From Microvirga sp. KLBC 81 (lineage in GTDB: Bacteria > Pseudomonadota > Alphaproteobacteria > Rhizobiales > Beijerinckiaceae), in assembly GCF_003075415.1 (NCBI RefSeq), contig NZ_QDAH01000005.1:62001-126000 (forward strand): a DNA stretch of 64,000 nucleotides. Reading direction: 5' to 3'. This document shows positions 18,352-27,620 of the stretch, piece by piece. The translations under genes and the position numbers were made by a program. How positions within the stretch are numbered: the stretch's first letter is position 1; the number at the start of each line of letters is the position of its first letter. The notes beneath the pieces are model-generated. The model saw only the letters and a program-made list of their open reading frames with translations. It was not told the DNA's origin and did no database searches.

Positions 18352-19746
18352 TTATTCGCCCGGCTGAAGCATCGTCTCGGGACGAACGACAGCGTCGAAG
18401 TCATCAGATGACACGCCAGCCTTGAGGGCCTCCTCCTTCAGGGTCGTGCCGTTCTTATGCGCGGACTTCGCAATCGCTGCGGCCTTGTCGTAGCCGATCT
18501 TCGGAGCGAGCGCCGTCACGAGCATGAGCGAACGCTCCATCAGCTCCTTCAGGCGATCCTTGTTCGGCTCGATGCCGACGACGCAGTTGTCGGTGAAGCT
18601 GATCGCGCCATCCGCGAGCACGCGGATCGACTGCAGCACGGCATTCACGATCACTGGCTTGAACACGTTGAGCTCGAAATGGCCCTGACTTCCGGCGAAG
18701 GTCACCGTGGTCTGGTTGCCGGCCACTTGGCAGCACAGCATCGTCATGGCCTCGGCCTGGGTGGGGTTCACCTTGCCGGGCATGATCGACGAGCCGGGCT
18801 CGTTCTCAGGCAGCGAGATCTCGCCGATGCCCGAGCGTGGGCCGGAACCCATGAGGCGGATGTCGTTGGCTATCTTGAAGAGGCCAGCAGCCAGGCTCGC
18901 CAGCGCGCCGTGTGTGTAGACGAGCGCGTCGTTGGAGGCGAGGGCCTCGAACTTGTTGGTGGCCGAGGTGAAAGGAAGGGCGGTCAGCTCAACAACCTTC
19001 GCAGCGAAACGGTCGGCGAACTCGGGGTGCGCATTGAGGCCCGTGCCGACGGCAGTGCCGCCCTGGGCAAGCGCATAAATGCCGGGCAGCGTCTGCTCAA
19101 TGCGGGCAATGCCGAGACGGACCTGAGCGGCATAGCCGGAGAATTCCTGGCCGAGCGTGACCGGCGTCGCATCCTGCAGGTGCGTGCGGCCGATCTTCAC
19201 GAGGTCCTTGAAGGCCTCGGCCTTGTCCTCAAGCGCCTTCAGCAGGTGCTTGAGGGCGGGAAGCAGGCGGTCGTTGATCTCGCGTGCCACGGCGATGTGC
19301 ATGGCTGTCGGGAACGAGTCGTTGGACGACTGGCCCATGTTCACGTGATCGTTGGGATGAACCCGCTTCTTGCTGCCGCGCTCGCCGCCCAGGCGCTCGA
19401 TGGCCAGGTTCGAGAGCACCTCGTTCATGTTCATGTTGGACTGGGTACCCGAGCCCGTCTGATAGACCACGAGGGGGAACTCACCGTCATACTTGCCCTG
19501 CACCACGTCGGCGGCCGCCGAGGCGATGGCGTCAGCGAGGCGGGGATCCAGCTTGCCGAGATCCTTGTTCACAAGGGCGGCGGCCTGCTTCACGATGGCC
19601 AGCGCATGAACGAGGGGGAGGGGCATCCGATCGGTGCCAATGCGGAAGTTCTGGAGGGAACGCTGCGTCTGAGCGCCCCAGAGCTTGTCGGCGGGAACTT
19701 CGATGGGGCCGAAGGTATCTGTTTCGGTGCGGGTTGAGGGCGACAT
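18352..19746 (-). CDS. fumC: Class II fumarate hydratase
   Basis: A 464-residue cytosolic TCA-cycle enzyme that interconverts fumarate and malate without an iron-sulfur cluster. The family signature [13 protein letters not shown] is present with the catalytic serine in the loop. The substrate motifs [11 protein letters not shown] and [10 protein letters not shown] are also seen, with [13 protein letters not shown] at the other active-site region. Length matches FumC. It leads an operon with DUF4169 and RHH genes downstream. Confidence 0.96.
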   Translation of the reverse strand: MSPSTRTETDTFGPIEVPADKLWGAQTQRSLQNFRIGTDRMPLPLVHALAIVKQAAALVNKDLGKLDPRLADAIASAAADVVQGKYDGEFPLVVYQTGSGTQSNMNMNEVLSNLAIERLGGERGSKKRVHPNDHVNMGQSSNDSFPTAMHIAVAREINDRLLPALKHLLKALEDKAEAFKDLVKIGRTHLQDATPVTLGQEFSGYAAQVRLGIARIEQTLPGIYALAQGGTAVGTGLNAHPEFADRFAAKVVELTALPFTSATNKFEALASNDALVYTHGALASLAAGLFKIANDIRLMGSGPRSGIGEISLPENEPGSSIMPGKVNPTQAEAMTMLCCQVAGNQTTVTFAGSQGHFELNVFKPVIVNAVLQSIRVLADGAISFTDNCVVGIEPNKDRLKELMERSLMLVTALAPKIGYDKAAAIAKSAHKNGTTLKEEALKAGVSSDDFDAVVRPETMLQPGE

Positions 19747-19835
19747 CCTGACCTCTTTCGATGGAGTTGCGTGTTCTTATCTCAAACTCAGGCGCTCGCA
19801 ACAGCGAAGGCCGCATAACGGGCTTGTAAATTCGG

Positions 19836-21230
19836 ATGACTGACGCCCTGGAGGCCCCGCTTTTCCGCCCACCGGCCCCAAAACCACGGACAGAGCCGCT
19901 CGGGACCCTGGCCTTTTTGAGAGCCGTTCGCGAAAACCCCATCACCACCTGGATGGAGCAGCATTTCGAGGAACTGGTCCTGGCGGGCGAGGGCGCCTTA
20001 GGTCATCTGACCGTGGTGCACGACCCGGCCATCATCCGCTATATCCTCGTCGACAACGCGGCCAATTACCGGAAAGACGACCTCCAGATCCGTATCCTTG
20101 CGCCAGGTTTCGGGCGCGGTCTCATTACAGCCGAGGGAGAGGAGTGGAAGCTCCAGCGGCGCACCATTTCGCCGCTCTTTACGCCCCGCAATGTCAGCGG
20201 CTTCTTCCCGGCTATGGCCGAGGCAGCAGAACACCTCGTCCGACGCTGGCAAAGACGCCCGGAGGGGCGCGTGGTCGATGCCCCGCTGGAGATGACCCGC
20301 GTGACGCTGGACGTGCTGGAGCGGACGATCTTCACCCATGGGGTGCCGCAGGACCCGGACGCGCTCGGACGGGCCATTACGCGCTATTTCAACAGTCTGG
20401 GGCGGGTCGACCCTCTCGATATCTTCGGTTTTCCGGAGTGGATTCCGAGGATAGGCCGCCTGCGTGCCAGACCGGCCATTCGCTTCTTCGAAGAGACGGT
20501 CAACGAACTCATCGAGGGCCGAAAGGCTTTGCTTGCCCGCGGCGAGCCTGCTCCTCGGGACCTGCTGACCCTTCTCCTGGAGGCTTCGGATCCCCAAACC
20601 GGCAAGGGCCTGAGCGACCTTGAGGTGCGGGCGAATATCGTGACCTTCATCGGGGCCGGGCACGAGACGACGGCCAACGCCCTCTCATGGTCGCTTTATC
20701 TCCTGTCTCAGGATGAGCGGGCCCGCACCAGGATCGAGCAGGAGGTGGATGAGGTGTTGGGGCAGGGGCCCTTCGAGCCACGTCATCTTGACCGGCTCAT
20801 CTATACGCGCGCGGTCATCGACGAAGCGATCCGTCTTTACCCGCCTGCACCTTATATGAGCCGGACCGCGATCCAGGATGATCGGATCGGGGATCTGCTT
20901 ATTGCTGCCGGCTCGGTCGTCGCGATTGCGCCTTATGTTCTTCATCGGCATCGGAAGCTGTGGGATCAGCCCGACGCTTTCAGGCCCGAGCGCTTCCTGC
21001 CGGAAGAGCGGAGCCGCATCGACCGCTTCGCCTACCTGCCTTTCGGAGCCGGTCCTCGGGTCTGCATCGGTGCGAGTTTCTCGCTTCAGGAGGCTGTCAT
21101 CGTGCTTGCCACCATCGCCCGGGCGGTGCGGCTCGATCTTATCGAAGGCCATGAGGTGATGCCCGTGCAGAGAATCACCTTGAGACCGCGCGGCGGTCTG
21201 CCGATGCGCCTGACGCATCGCTCGCCTTGA
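19836..21230 (+). CDS. Cytochrome P450
   Basis: A 464-residue heme monooxygenase. I-helix oxygen-binding motif GAGHETTANALSW, K-helix ExxR in DEAIRLYPPAP, PERF motif FRPERFLPEE and the heme loop FGAGPRVCIGASF with the proximal cysteine. No N-terminal membrane anchor, so it is soluble. The sequence resembles the CYP1xx group near eukaryote-like fatty-acid hydroxylases, but no redox partner gene is adjacent and the substrate is unknown. It lies between the fumC operon and sspB, separating genes usually linked in this group, so it may be an insertion. Confidence 0.93.
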   Translation: MTDALEAPLFRPPAPKPRTEPLGTLAFLRAVRENPITTWMEQHFEELVLAGEGALGHLTVVHDPAIIRYILVDNAANYRKDDLQIRILAPGFGRGLITAEGEEWKLQRRTISPLFTPRNVSGFFPAMAEAAEHLVRRWQRRPEGRVVDAPLEMTRVTLDVLERTIFTHGVPQDPDALGRAITRYFNSLGRVDPLDIFGFPEWIPRIGRLRARPAIRFFEETVNELIEGRKALLARGEPAPRDLLTLLLEASDPQTGKGLSDLEVRANIVTFIGAGHETTANALSWSLYLLSQDERARTRIEQEVDEVLGQGPFEPRHLDRLIYTRAVIDEAIRLYPPAPYMSRTAIQDDRIGDLLIAAGSVVAIAPYVLHRHRKLWDQPDAFRPERFLPEERSRIDRFAYLPFGAGPRVCIGASFSLQEAVIVLATIARAVRLDLIEGHEVMPVQRITLRPRGGLPMRLTHRSP

Positions 21231-21947
21231 GCGACAGCAAGCGTGGCAGCCCTTCATGCACCCCCGTCATTCCCGGCCGGAGATGGCGTAGCCATCGGAG
21301 GGGAAGGGAATCGACTCGCACGCGCTGCGCGAGGGATCCCCTTTCCGGGGCCTTCGGACTGCCAGGGGGATGGCACGGGCATAGGATGTCAAAGAGCCAA
21401 ACGGAAGCGGCCTCGGCTGGCGAGCCTGCCGAGGGTGAATGGGTCGAGGGGGCGCGAGGAGCGGTCCGGCTCGATGTCTGATGATGATGCTTGGAACCCG
21501 ACGGCTCCTCGCGCACGGCTTCTTTAGGCGGACACCGCAGCGGTCGCTCGGGACCTGCGGGCGGCCTCCTGCCGGTGGGCTGGCGTTCAGCCTCCTCCGC
21601 AGGACCGTGCCCCGGCTCCACAACCTGCGACGCCTCGCGAGCGCGCCCCTCGGTGAGCCGGGACAAGACACGATATAGCCGAGCTTAGGACAGAAGTCAA
21701 GAACAAAGTGAGAACATACGGTGCCCCATCCGATATCTCCCGCGTCACATCCCTGGGCTTGGGCCGGGGATCCACGTCTTCACCCTCGAGGGGCTCTTAA
21801 GACGTGGATGGCCGCAACAGGTGCGGCCATGACGCGGAGGGTAGTCTAGACGAGGCGAACACACGCGGAGGATCGGGGCTGATCCCGGATCACGTCCCGG
21901 GACCGCCATGACAGGAGGGACGTTCTGGACTGTATCAGGAGTGAGGG
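21231..21947. other. Noncoding gap with REP-like palindromes
   Basis: About 700 bases without a convincing gene between the P450 and sspB genes; the open frames here are low-complexity and overlap on both strands. Two hairpins stand side by side: ATCCACGTCTT/AAGACGTGGAT (21770-21780 and 21799-21809) and GGCCGCA/TGCGGCC (21810-21816 and 21822-21828). A unit ACATCCCTGGGCTTG at about 21748 recalls the GTCATCCCTA palindrome at 8349. I read this as a nest of extragenic palindromes, possibly left by an insertion that also brought the P450 gene. Confidence 0.6.
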
Positions 21948-22556
21948 TCAGTTCTTCTTGCGGAAGGCGTCGAGGCTCACGACCTCGGCGCTGCCGGAGG
22001 AATTGGCGTCTGCCGATTCCGGCCTGGGAGCAGGAGATGCTTCGGTCTGCTCGACCTTGGTGACCGGGGCCTTCTCGGGAGCGGACTTCTTCTCCGCAGC
22101 CGCGGGGGCTTTACGGGGCTGCTTCAGCTCCACGGGCTCGGAGCCGCGCACAGGCTGCGGCGCGGGCGGAGCCTCGGCGATCTCGTCCTCCTCCTCATCT
22201 TGGCCATCGAACTTCAGGCCGAACTGGACGGAGGGATCGAAGAAGCCGGTAAGCGCATCGAAGGGGATGAGCAGCCGCTCGGGAATGCCGGAGAAGGAGA
22301 GGCCCACCTCGAAGGCATGCTCGGTGACATTCAGATCCCAGAACTGATGCTGAAGCACGATGGTCATCTCCTGAGGATATTTTTCGCGCAGGCGGTTCGA
22401 GAGCCGAACGCCGGGATAATCCGTCTGGAAGGAGATGTAGAAATGGTGTTCGCCCGGAAGGCCGTCCTTGCCTGCATCGATCAGCACTTTGCGCACGACG
22501 CCTTTCAGCGCGTCCTGCACCAGAAGATCGTAGCGGATCAGGTCTTTGCCGGCCAT
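21948..22556 (-). CDS. sspB: SspB-like ClpXP adaptor protein
   Basis: A 202-residue protein. The N-terminal about 120 residues (MAGKDLIRYDLLVQDALKG, HFYISFQTDYPGV, FWDLNVTEHAFEVGLSFSG, IPFDALTGFFDPSV) are the alphaproteobacterial SspB substrate-binding fold. A long acidic and Ala/Pro-rich linker follows, and the tail AEVVSLDAFRKKN is the ClpX-docking peptide expected at the end. SspB brings ssrA-tagged peptides to ClpXP. Its gene lies directly downstream of the tmRNA gene that encodes that tag. Confidence 0.9.
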   Translation of the reverse strand: MAGKDLIRYDLLVQDALKGVVRKVLIDAGKDGLPGEHHFYISFQTDYPGVRLSNRLREKYPQEMTIVLQHQFWDLNVTEHAFEVGLSFSGIPERLLIPFDALTGFFDPSVQFGLKFDGQDEEEDEIAEAPPAPQPVRGSEPVELKQPRKAPAAAEKKSAPEKAPVTKVEQTEASPAPRPESADANSSGSAEVVSLDAFRKKN

Positions 22557-22583
22557 AGGCGGTCCCTATTCAGAAATAGAAGT

Positions 22584-22905
22584 GGAGGCTTCTGTTGCCA
22601 GGTGCCTCCGAACCCCGCCTAACGGTGCTAACCGCTAGGGCTTTGAGTCGGTATTAGGGACTGCGTTACGCAGCCACTGCAACCGGAGCATAGTTGTCGT
22701 TGGCAACTATTGAATCGGCCCGATGTCGGCGGAACCATGCCGAGCGAAAGTCTATCCTTTACGCCCTCGTCGATCCTATTTCGCCCCCGCCGAAACCCAA
22801 GTTGGGCTTGGGCTTTGGTGGAGGCGCCGGGTACCGCCCCCGGGTCCGATGGGTTTATTCCGATAGCCGTTTATCGCCATAGCCGGTCTCGCGACCGGCA
22901 ACCCC
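22584..22905 (-). ncRNA. ssrA: Transfer-messenger RNA (tmRNA), circularly permuted two-piece type
   Basis: Read on the minus strand, an acceptor piece (about 22905-22816) ends in CTCCACCA. A spacer of about 28 bases follows, then a coding piece that begins GGGGGCGAAATAGGATCGAC at 22788. GGGGGCG pairs with CGCCTCC of the acceptor piece to make the acceptor stem. The tag frame at 22704-22666 reads ANDNYAPVAVAA then TAA. Acceptor piece before coding piece is the permuted order known from alphaproteobacteria. It rescues stalled ribosomes with SmpB. The outer limits are approximate: the 3' limit is set at the GGAGGC/GCCTCC hairpin and the 5' limit at GGTTGCCGG. It is upstream of sspB on the same strand. 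Confidence 0.93.
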
Positions 22906-23015
22906 AATATAGGTGGCGGAAATCCGAATTGAAAGAGCGGGGATAACCCGAAGAGCAGTTAAAAGTGACTCGGAAGGGCAGGGTGGCTGCCATATGATGA
23001 GGGCAGGAGCACCCC

Positions 23016-23810
23016 ATGCACGCCTATCACGACCTTCTCCGCCGCATCATGGATGAGGGCGTCCGCAAGGACGACCGGACCGGAACCGGGACGATTTCCG
23101 TCTTCGGGCATCAGATGCGTTTCGATCTGAGCGAGGGCTTCCCGCTCGTCACAACCAAGAAGCTTCACCTGCGCTCGATCATTCACGAATTGCTCTGGTT
23201 CCTGAAGGGCGACACCAATATCCGCTACCTGCAGGAGAACGGCGTCACGATCTGGGACGAATGGGCGGACGAGAACGGCGATCTCGGTCCCGTCTACGGC
23301 AAGCAGTGGCGCTCCTGGGGCCGGCCCGATGGCGGCACCGTGGACCAGATCCAATGGGTGCTCGACGAGATCCGCCGCAATCCCGATTCCCGCCGCCTGA
23401 TCGTCTCCGCCTGGAACCCGGCGGATCTCGACAGGATGGCGCTCGCGCCCTGCCACTGCCTGTTCCAGTTCTACGTGGCGGAAGGACGATTGTCCTGCCA
23501 GCTCTACCAGCGCTCGGCGGACGTGTTCCTCGGCGTGCCGTTCAACATCGCGTCCTACGCGCTGCTCACGCATATGATGGCGCAGGCCGCAGGGCTTCAG
23601 CCGGGCGATTTCGTGCATTCCTTCGGCGATGCGCATCTCTACCTGAACCATCTGGAGCAGGCGCGCCTGCAGCTCTCGCGCGAGCCGCGGGCTCTGCCGA
23701 AGCTCAGACTCAACCCGGCTGTGCGGTCGCTGTTCGATTTCACCTTCGATGATATTGCCATCGAGGACTATGATCCGCATCCCGCCATCAAGGCGCCTGT
23801 TGCGGTTTGA
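23016..23810 (+). CDS. thyA: Thymidylate synthase
   Basis: A 264-residue enzyme that methylates dUMP to dTMP using methylenetetrahydrofolate. Visible: substrate loop [19 protein letters not shown], the catalytic cysteine in [29 protein letters not shown] and HLYLNHLEQ. Length equals E. coli ThyA. AGGAG lies eight bases before the ATG. It heads a compact run thyA-DUF2293-GNAT-folA. ThyA produces dihydrofolate and FolA recycles it, so the linkage is functional. Confidence 0.97.
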   Translation: MHAYHDLLRRIMDEGVRKDDRTGTGTISVFGHQMRFDLSEGFPLVTTKKLHLRSIIHELLWFLKGDTNIRYLQENGVTIWDEWADENGDLGPVYGKQWRSWGRPDGGTVDQIQWVLDEIRRNPDSRRLIVSAWNPADLDRMALAPCHCLFQFYVAEGRLSCQLYQRSADVFLGVPFNIASYALLTHMMAQAAGLQPGDFVHSFGDAHLYLNHLEQARLQLSREPRALPKLRLNPAVRSLFDFTFDDIAIEDYDPHPAIKAPVAV

Positions 23811-23815
23811 CGCGC

Positions 23816-24121
23816 ATGAACAGGCGCGAAGCTATCGAGGGCGCCATCCGGGTTCTGGCTCCACGAATCCCGAAGCATGAGTTCGAGTCCGTGATGGATC
23901 ACGCCCTCGGCAGCCGCGGCCTCCACACGGCTTCGCCCGAGACGGCGGCGTGGCTCTCGATCACCTCGTATATCCGCCACAGGCTCACCGATTACGACAA
24001 TCTGCTCGACGAAGGATACGACGTGGACAGCGCCCGCTTCTTCGTGCTCGACGACATGAATGCCATTCTGGAGGAATGGGGATCGCCGCGCCGTGTCCTC
24101 GCTGAGGACGAAGCGGATTGA
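23816..24121 (+). CDS. DUF2293 domain protein
   Basis: A 101-residue protein. The block WLSITSYIRHRLTDYDNLLDEGYD then SARFFVLDDMNAILEEWG matches the DUF2293 pattern (R-H-x-x-T-x-Y-D, then G-Y-D-x-x-x-A-R). No function is established for it. ATG 23816 lies five bases after the thyA stop; a TTG at 23807 overlaps thyA but is less likely. Part of the thyA-folA transcription unit. Confidence 0.75.
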   Translation: MNRREAIEGAIRVLAPRIPKHEFESVMDHALGSRGLHTASPETAAWLSITSYIRHRLTDYDNLLDEGYDVDSARFFVLDDMNAILEEWGSPRRVLAEDEAD

Positions 24122-24155
24122 ATCCACGGCAATTTCGAGTTTCAGTACAAGCCCA

Positions 24156-24635
24156 ATGACCCTCACCATCCGCAAAGCTGAAGAGCGCGACGCGTCGCTG
24201 ATTGTCGCCTTCATCAAGGAACTCGCCGAGTACGAGCGGCTGGTTCACGAAGTTGACGCGACCGAGGCCGATATTGCGAAGGCGCTGTTCGGGTCGAACC
24301 CGCGCGCTTTTGCGGATATCGCCGAGTGGGAGGGGAGGTCCGCAGGCTTTGCCCTGTGGTTCTACAATTTTTCCACCTTCCGCGGGCGTCACGGCATCTA
24401 TCTGGAAGATCTCTTCGTCCGGCCCGAGTTCCGCTCGAACGGCATCGGCAAGGCGTTGCTGAGGCATCTGGCGCAACGCTGTGTGGCCGAGGGTCTGCCG
24501 CGCCTCGAATGGTGGGTGCTCGACTGGAACGAGCCGGCGCTGAAATTCTATCGCTCCATCGGCGCCGTGCCGATGGACGAATGGACAGTCCAGCGCGTGA
24601 CGGGCGAAGCGCTCAGCAAACTGGCGGAGGCGTGA
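24156..24635 (+). CDS. GNAT family N-acetyltransferase (diamine/spermidine acetyltransferase-like)
   Basis: A 159-residue acetyl-CoA-dependent acetyltransferase. The acetyl-CoA binding segment is YLEDLFVRPEFRSNGIGKALL (Q/R-x-x-G-x-G/A form) and the C-terminal ALKFYRSIGAVPMDEWTVQR resembles the end of SSAT-like enzymes. The pattern EYERLVHEVDATEADI and FSTFRGRHGIYLEDL also occur in that group, so a polyamine or thialysine substrate is possible but unproven. Its stop overlaps the folA start (TGATG). Confidence 0.85.
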   Translation: MTLTIRKAEERDASLIVAFIKELAEYERLVHEVDATEADIAKALFGSNPRAFADIAEWEGRSAGFALWFYNFSTFRGRHGIYLEDLFVRPEFRSNGIGKALLRHLAQRCVAEGLPRLEWWVLDWNEPALKFYRSIGAVPMDEWTVQRVTGEALSKLAEA

Positions 24636-25147
24636 TGGCGATTCCTCTCATCTTGGTTGTCGCTGTGGCCGAGAACGGCGTCATCGGACGCGACAACAAG
24701 CTGCTCTGGCGTCTTCGCTCGGACCTGAAGCGCTTTCGCGAACTCACCATGGCCAAGCCCATGATCATGGGTCGCAAAACTTTTGAATCCATCGGCAAGC
24801 CTTTGCCGGGGCGTGAGACCATCGTGCTCACGCGTGATGTCAGCTTCTCCGCCCCGGGCGTTCATGTCGTCCACAGCTGGGACGGGGCCGTGGCCAAGGG
24901 AGAGGAGCTTGCCAAGACGATGGCCGCCGACGCAATATCCGTGGTGGGAGGTGCCGAGATCTACAAGATCGCCCTGCCGCATGTGCAGAAAATATACCTC
25001 ACCGAAGTCGCTGCCGCTCCGGAAGGGGATGCCTTCTTCCCGCCGATCGATCGTTCACACTTCCGCGAAACGGCCCGGATTGCACATCCCAAGGGTCCTG
25101 ATGACGAGCATCCGTTTACCTTTATTGATCTCGAAAGGCGCTCTTGA
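24635..25147 (+). CDS. folA: Dihydrofolate reductase
   Basis: A 170-residue NADPH-dependent enzyme that regenerates tetrahydrofolate after thymidylate synthesis. Motifs: VVAVAENGVIGRDNKLLWRL with the catalytic region (Asp is replaced by the usual local pattern NKLLW), LTMAKPMIMGRKTFESIG, PLPGRETIVLTR and VVGGAEIYKIAL. ATG at 24635 lies within the stop of the acetyltransferase gene. End of the thyA-folA unit. A gap of 134 bases follows before hflK. Confidence 0.95.
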   Translation: MAIPLILVVAVAENGVIGRDNKLLWRLRSDLKRFRELTMAKPMIMGRKTFESIGKPLPGRETIVLTRDVSFSAPGVHVVHSWDGAVAKGEELAKTMAADAISVVGGAEIYKIALPHVQKIYLTEVAAAPEGDAFFPPIDRSHFRETARIAHPKGPDDEHPFTFIDLERRS

Positions 25148-25281
25148 CTTGCTTAAGGTTGACGAACGGCGCTTGAATCCCCAATTCGCAGGCTTGACAG
25201 GCGGAATAGGCAAAACCCAAAACCGTCTTAAGTTCCCATCGGCTTCGCAGCCGGTCTTTTCAGAGTGAGGAAAGGCGTCCT

Positions 25282-26415
25282 ATGCCTTGGAGTAACCAAA
25301 GCGGCGGCGGTGGCCCCTGGGGGCAGCGTGGCGGATCAGGCGGCAAGAGCCCGTGGGGCTCCGGCGGCCCGCAGGGCAACGGAAATCCGCCCGATCTTGA
25401 GGATATCCTGCGCCGCAGCCAGGATCGCCTGAAGGATTTCATCCCCGGCGGCTCCATGGGCGGCAAGGGCCTGATCCTCCTCGTCCTCGGCGTCGTCGCC
25501 ATCTGGTTGCTGACCGGCTTCTACACGGTCCGGCCTAACGAAGTCGGCATCAATATGATCTTCGGCCAGTACAGCAGCACGAGCGGCGAGGGCCTGCGCT
25601 ACAACTATCCCTATCCGATCGGCCGGGTGATCAAGCCGAACGTGACCGCGCAGCAGCGCGTCGAGGTCGGCTACCGCTCCACGGCGACCGGCCAGGGTCG
25701 CGCCCGCGACGTGATCGAGGAAAGCCTGATGCTCACCGCCGACGAGAACATCGTGGACATCGATTTCGATGCGGTCTGGCAGATCAATCCCGCGCGTCCG
25801 CAGGATTACGTGTTCAACCTGCAGAACCCCGATGGCACCATCAAGTCCGTCGCCGAGAGCGCCATGCGCGAGGTGATCGGCCGGCGTAACATTCAAGCTA
25901 TCCTTACGACCGAGCAGGCGAGTGTCGCCCAGGAAGTGCGCCAGATCATGCAGGGAGCGCTCGATGCCTATGGCGCAGGCGTGCTGATCAACGTGGTGCA
26001 GCTTCAGGCAGCCCGTCCTCCGTCCGAGGTCCAGCAGGCCTTCTTCGATGTGAACGCCGCACAGCAGGATGCGGTGCGCGTGCAGAACGAGGCGGAGACC
26101 TTCGCCAGCCGCATCGTTCCCGAATCGCGGGGCGAAGCGTCCCGCACCATCCAGCAGGCGGAAGCCTATCGCGAGCAGTCCGTGGCCGACGCCAGCGGTC
26201 AGGCTGCGCGCTTCCGTCAGGTCTATGAGGAGTATCGCAAGGCGCCTGACGTCAGCCGCGAGCGTATCTTCCTCGAGACGATGGAGCGTGTCTTCGGCAG
26301 CGTCGACAAGATCATCGTCGATCAGAACGGGCAGGGGGTCGTGCCTTTCCTGCCGCTCAACCAAGTGCCGCAATCCCAGAGTAGCGCCACCACCAGTCAG
26401 GGAGCCACGCGATGA
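25282..26415 (+). CDS. hflK: HflK, regulator of FtsH protease
   Basis: A 377-residue membrane protein of the SPFH/prohibitin family. The N-terminus is Gly/Trp/Asn-rich (MPWSNQSGGGGPWGQRGG), followed by one membrane segment (GLILLVLGVVAIWLLTGFYTV, about residues 58-78) and the band-7 domain VRPNEVGINMIFG. HflK and HflC form a large cage that modulates the FtsH protease. The AGTGAGGAAAGG ribosome site precedes ATG 25282. The stop overlaps the hflC start, and the two are translationally coupled. Confidence 0.95.
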   Translation: MPWSNQSGGGGPWGQRGGSGGKSPWGSGGPQGNGNPPDLEDILRRSQDRLKDFIPGGSMGGKGLILLVLGVVAIWLLTGFYTVRPNEVGINMIFGQYSSTSGEGLRYNYPYPIGRVIKPNVTAQQRVEVGYRSTATGQGRARDVIEESLMLTADENIVDIDFDAVWQINPARPQDYVFNLQNPDGTIKSVAESAMREVIGRRNIQAILTTEQASVAQEVRQIMQGALDAYGAGVLINVVQLQAARPPSEVQQAFFDVNAAQQDAVRVQNEAETFASRIVPESRGEASRTIQQAEAYREQSVADASGQAARFRQVYEEYRKAPDVSRERIFLETMERVFGSVDKIIVDQNGQGVVPFLPLNQVPQSQSSATTSQGATR

Positions 26416-27335
26416 ATAACTCTGCGCTTCGCACAGGTTTCCTGATCCTTCTGGCTCTAGTCGCCATCGTTCTCTACAGCTCGATCTACATCGTCCAGCA
26501 GACGCAATATGCACTCGTGCTGCGCTTCGGTGCCGTGCAATCCGCGATCTCCGAGCCGGGCTTGAAGTTCAAGATGCCGCTCATCGACAACGTCACCTAT
26601 TTCGAGAAACGGGTGCTCGATCTCGATCTGCCGGTGCAGACCGTCTTGTCCGCCGACCGCCAGAACCTCGAGGTCGATGCATTCACGCGCTACCGCATCA
26701 ACGATCCGCTCCGCTTCTATCAGGCTGTCGGCAACATCGCTCTTGCCAATCAGCGCCTGCAGAGCTTCACTAACTCGGCCATGCGCAATGTTCTGGCCAA
26801 TGCCTCGCGCGATGCCATCGTTCGCACGGAACGTGGTGGGTTGATGAACCGGATTCAGGAAGACGTGAACCGCCAGGCACGCAGCCTCGGGATCGAGATG
26901 ATCGACGTGCGTCTCACACGTGTCGATTTGCCTGCGGCAAACAGTCAGGCCGTCTATCAGCGTATGCGTACCGAGCGTGAGCGCGAGGCGGCGGATCTGC
27001 GGGCCAATGGCCAGCAGCGTGCTCAAACCATTCGGGCACAGGCTGAGCGCGAGGCCACGATCATTCGCGCCGAGGCCAACCGCAAAGCTGAAGAGTTGCG
27101 CGGCCAGGGTGATGCGGATCGCAACCGCATCTTGGCCGAGGCCTTTGGCCAGGATCCCGAGTTCTTCGCCTTCTACCGCTCCATGCAGGCCTATGAAGCA
27201 GGCCTGAAGGGAACCAGCACGCGCCTTGTTCTGAGCCCCGACTCAGAGTTCTTCCGCTACTTCAACGGGTCTGCGGGCAGGCCCAATGGAGGCACTCCCT
27301 CAACCCCGGCTCCCCAGCCGGCTCCTGCTCAGTAA
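26412..27335 (+). CDS. hflC: HflC, regulator of FtsH protease
   Basis: A 307-residue SPFH protein with an N-terminal membrane segment (TGFLILLALVAIVLYSSIYIV) and QYALVLRFGAV start of the band-7 domain. The helical part (RERRAADLRANGQQ-like, TIRAQAEREATIIRAEA) and FFAFYRSMQAYE near the end are typical. The C-terminus is Pro/Gly-rich. Partner of HflK in the FtsH complex; ATGA overlap with hflK. DUF2065 and degP follow in the same direction. Confidence 0.95.
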   Translation: MNNSALRTGFLILLALVAIVLYSSIYIVQQTQYALVLRFGAVQSAISEPGLKFKMPLIDNVTYFEKRVLDLDLPVQTVLSADRQNLEVDAFTRYRINDPLRFYQAVGNIALANQRLQSFTNSAMRNVLANASRDAIVRTERGGLMNRIQEDVNRQARSLGIEMIDVRLTRVDLPAANSQAVYQRMRTEREREAADLRANGQQRAQTIRAQAEREATIIRAEANRKAEELRGQGDADRNRILAEAFGQDPEFFAFYRSMQAYEAGLKGTSTRLVLSPDSEFFRYFNGSAGRPNGGTPSTPAPQPAPAQ

Positions 27336-27341
27336 GACCTG

Positions 27342-27533
27342 ATGTTGGACTTGATTGCAGCCCTCGGCCTCGCTCTCGCGGTCGAGGGCCTTTTGTTTGC
27401 GGCCTTCCCTGATGGAATGCGCCGTGCCATGTACGAGGCCGCGCACAGCCCGAGCGATCAGATGCGTCTTGTCGGCATAGTGTCGGCCTTCATCGGCCTT
27501 GGCATCATATGGCTGGTGCGCTGGTTTGCTTAA
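27342..27533 (+). CDS. DUF2065 family small membrane protein
   Basis: A 63-residue protein with two hydrophobic segments (LDLIAALGLALAVEGLLFAAF and IVSAFIGLGIIWLVRWFA) separated by PDGMRRAMYEAAHSPSDQMRLVG. This is the DUF2065 pattern, a family commonly coded behind hflC and likely associated with the HflKC/FtsH complex. Starts six bases after hflC. Confidence 0.88.
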   Translation: MLDLIAALGLALAVEGLLFAAFPDGMRRAMYEAAHSPSDQMRLVGIVSAFIGLGIIWLVRWFA

Positions 27534-27620
27534 GGCAACGGCCCAGCTTCTGCCGCATTCGCCGCTTGAATGGCGGGCAAGAACGACAATCTATATCTCA
27601 TTCTCAAAAGAGGGTTTTCG

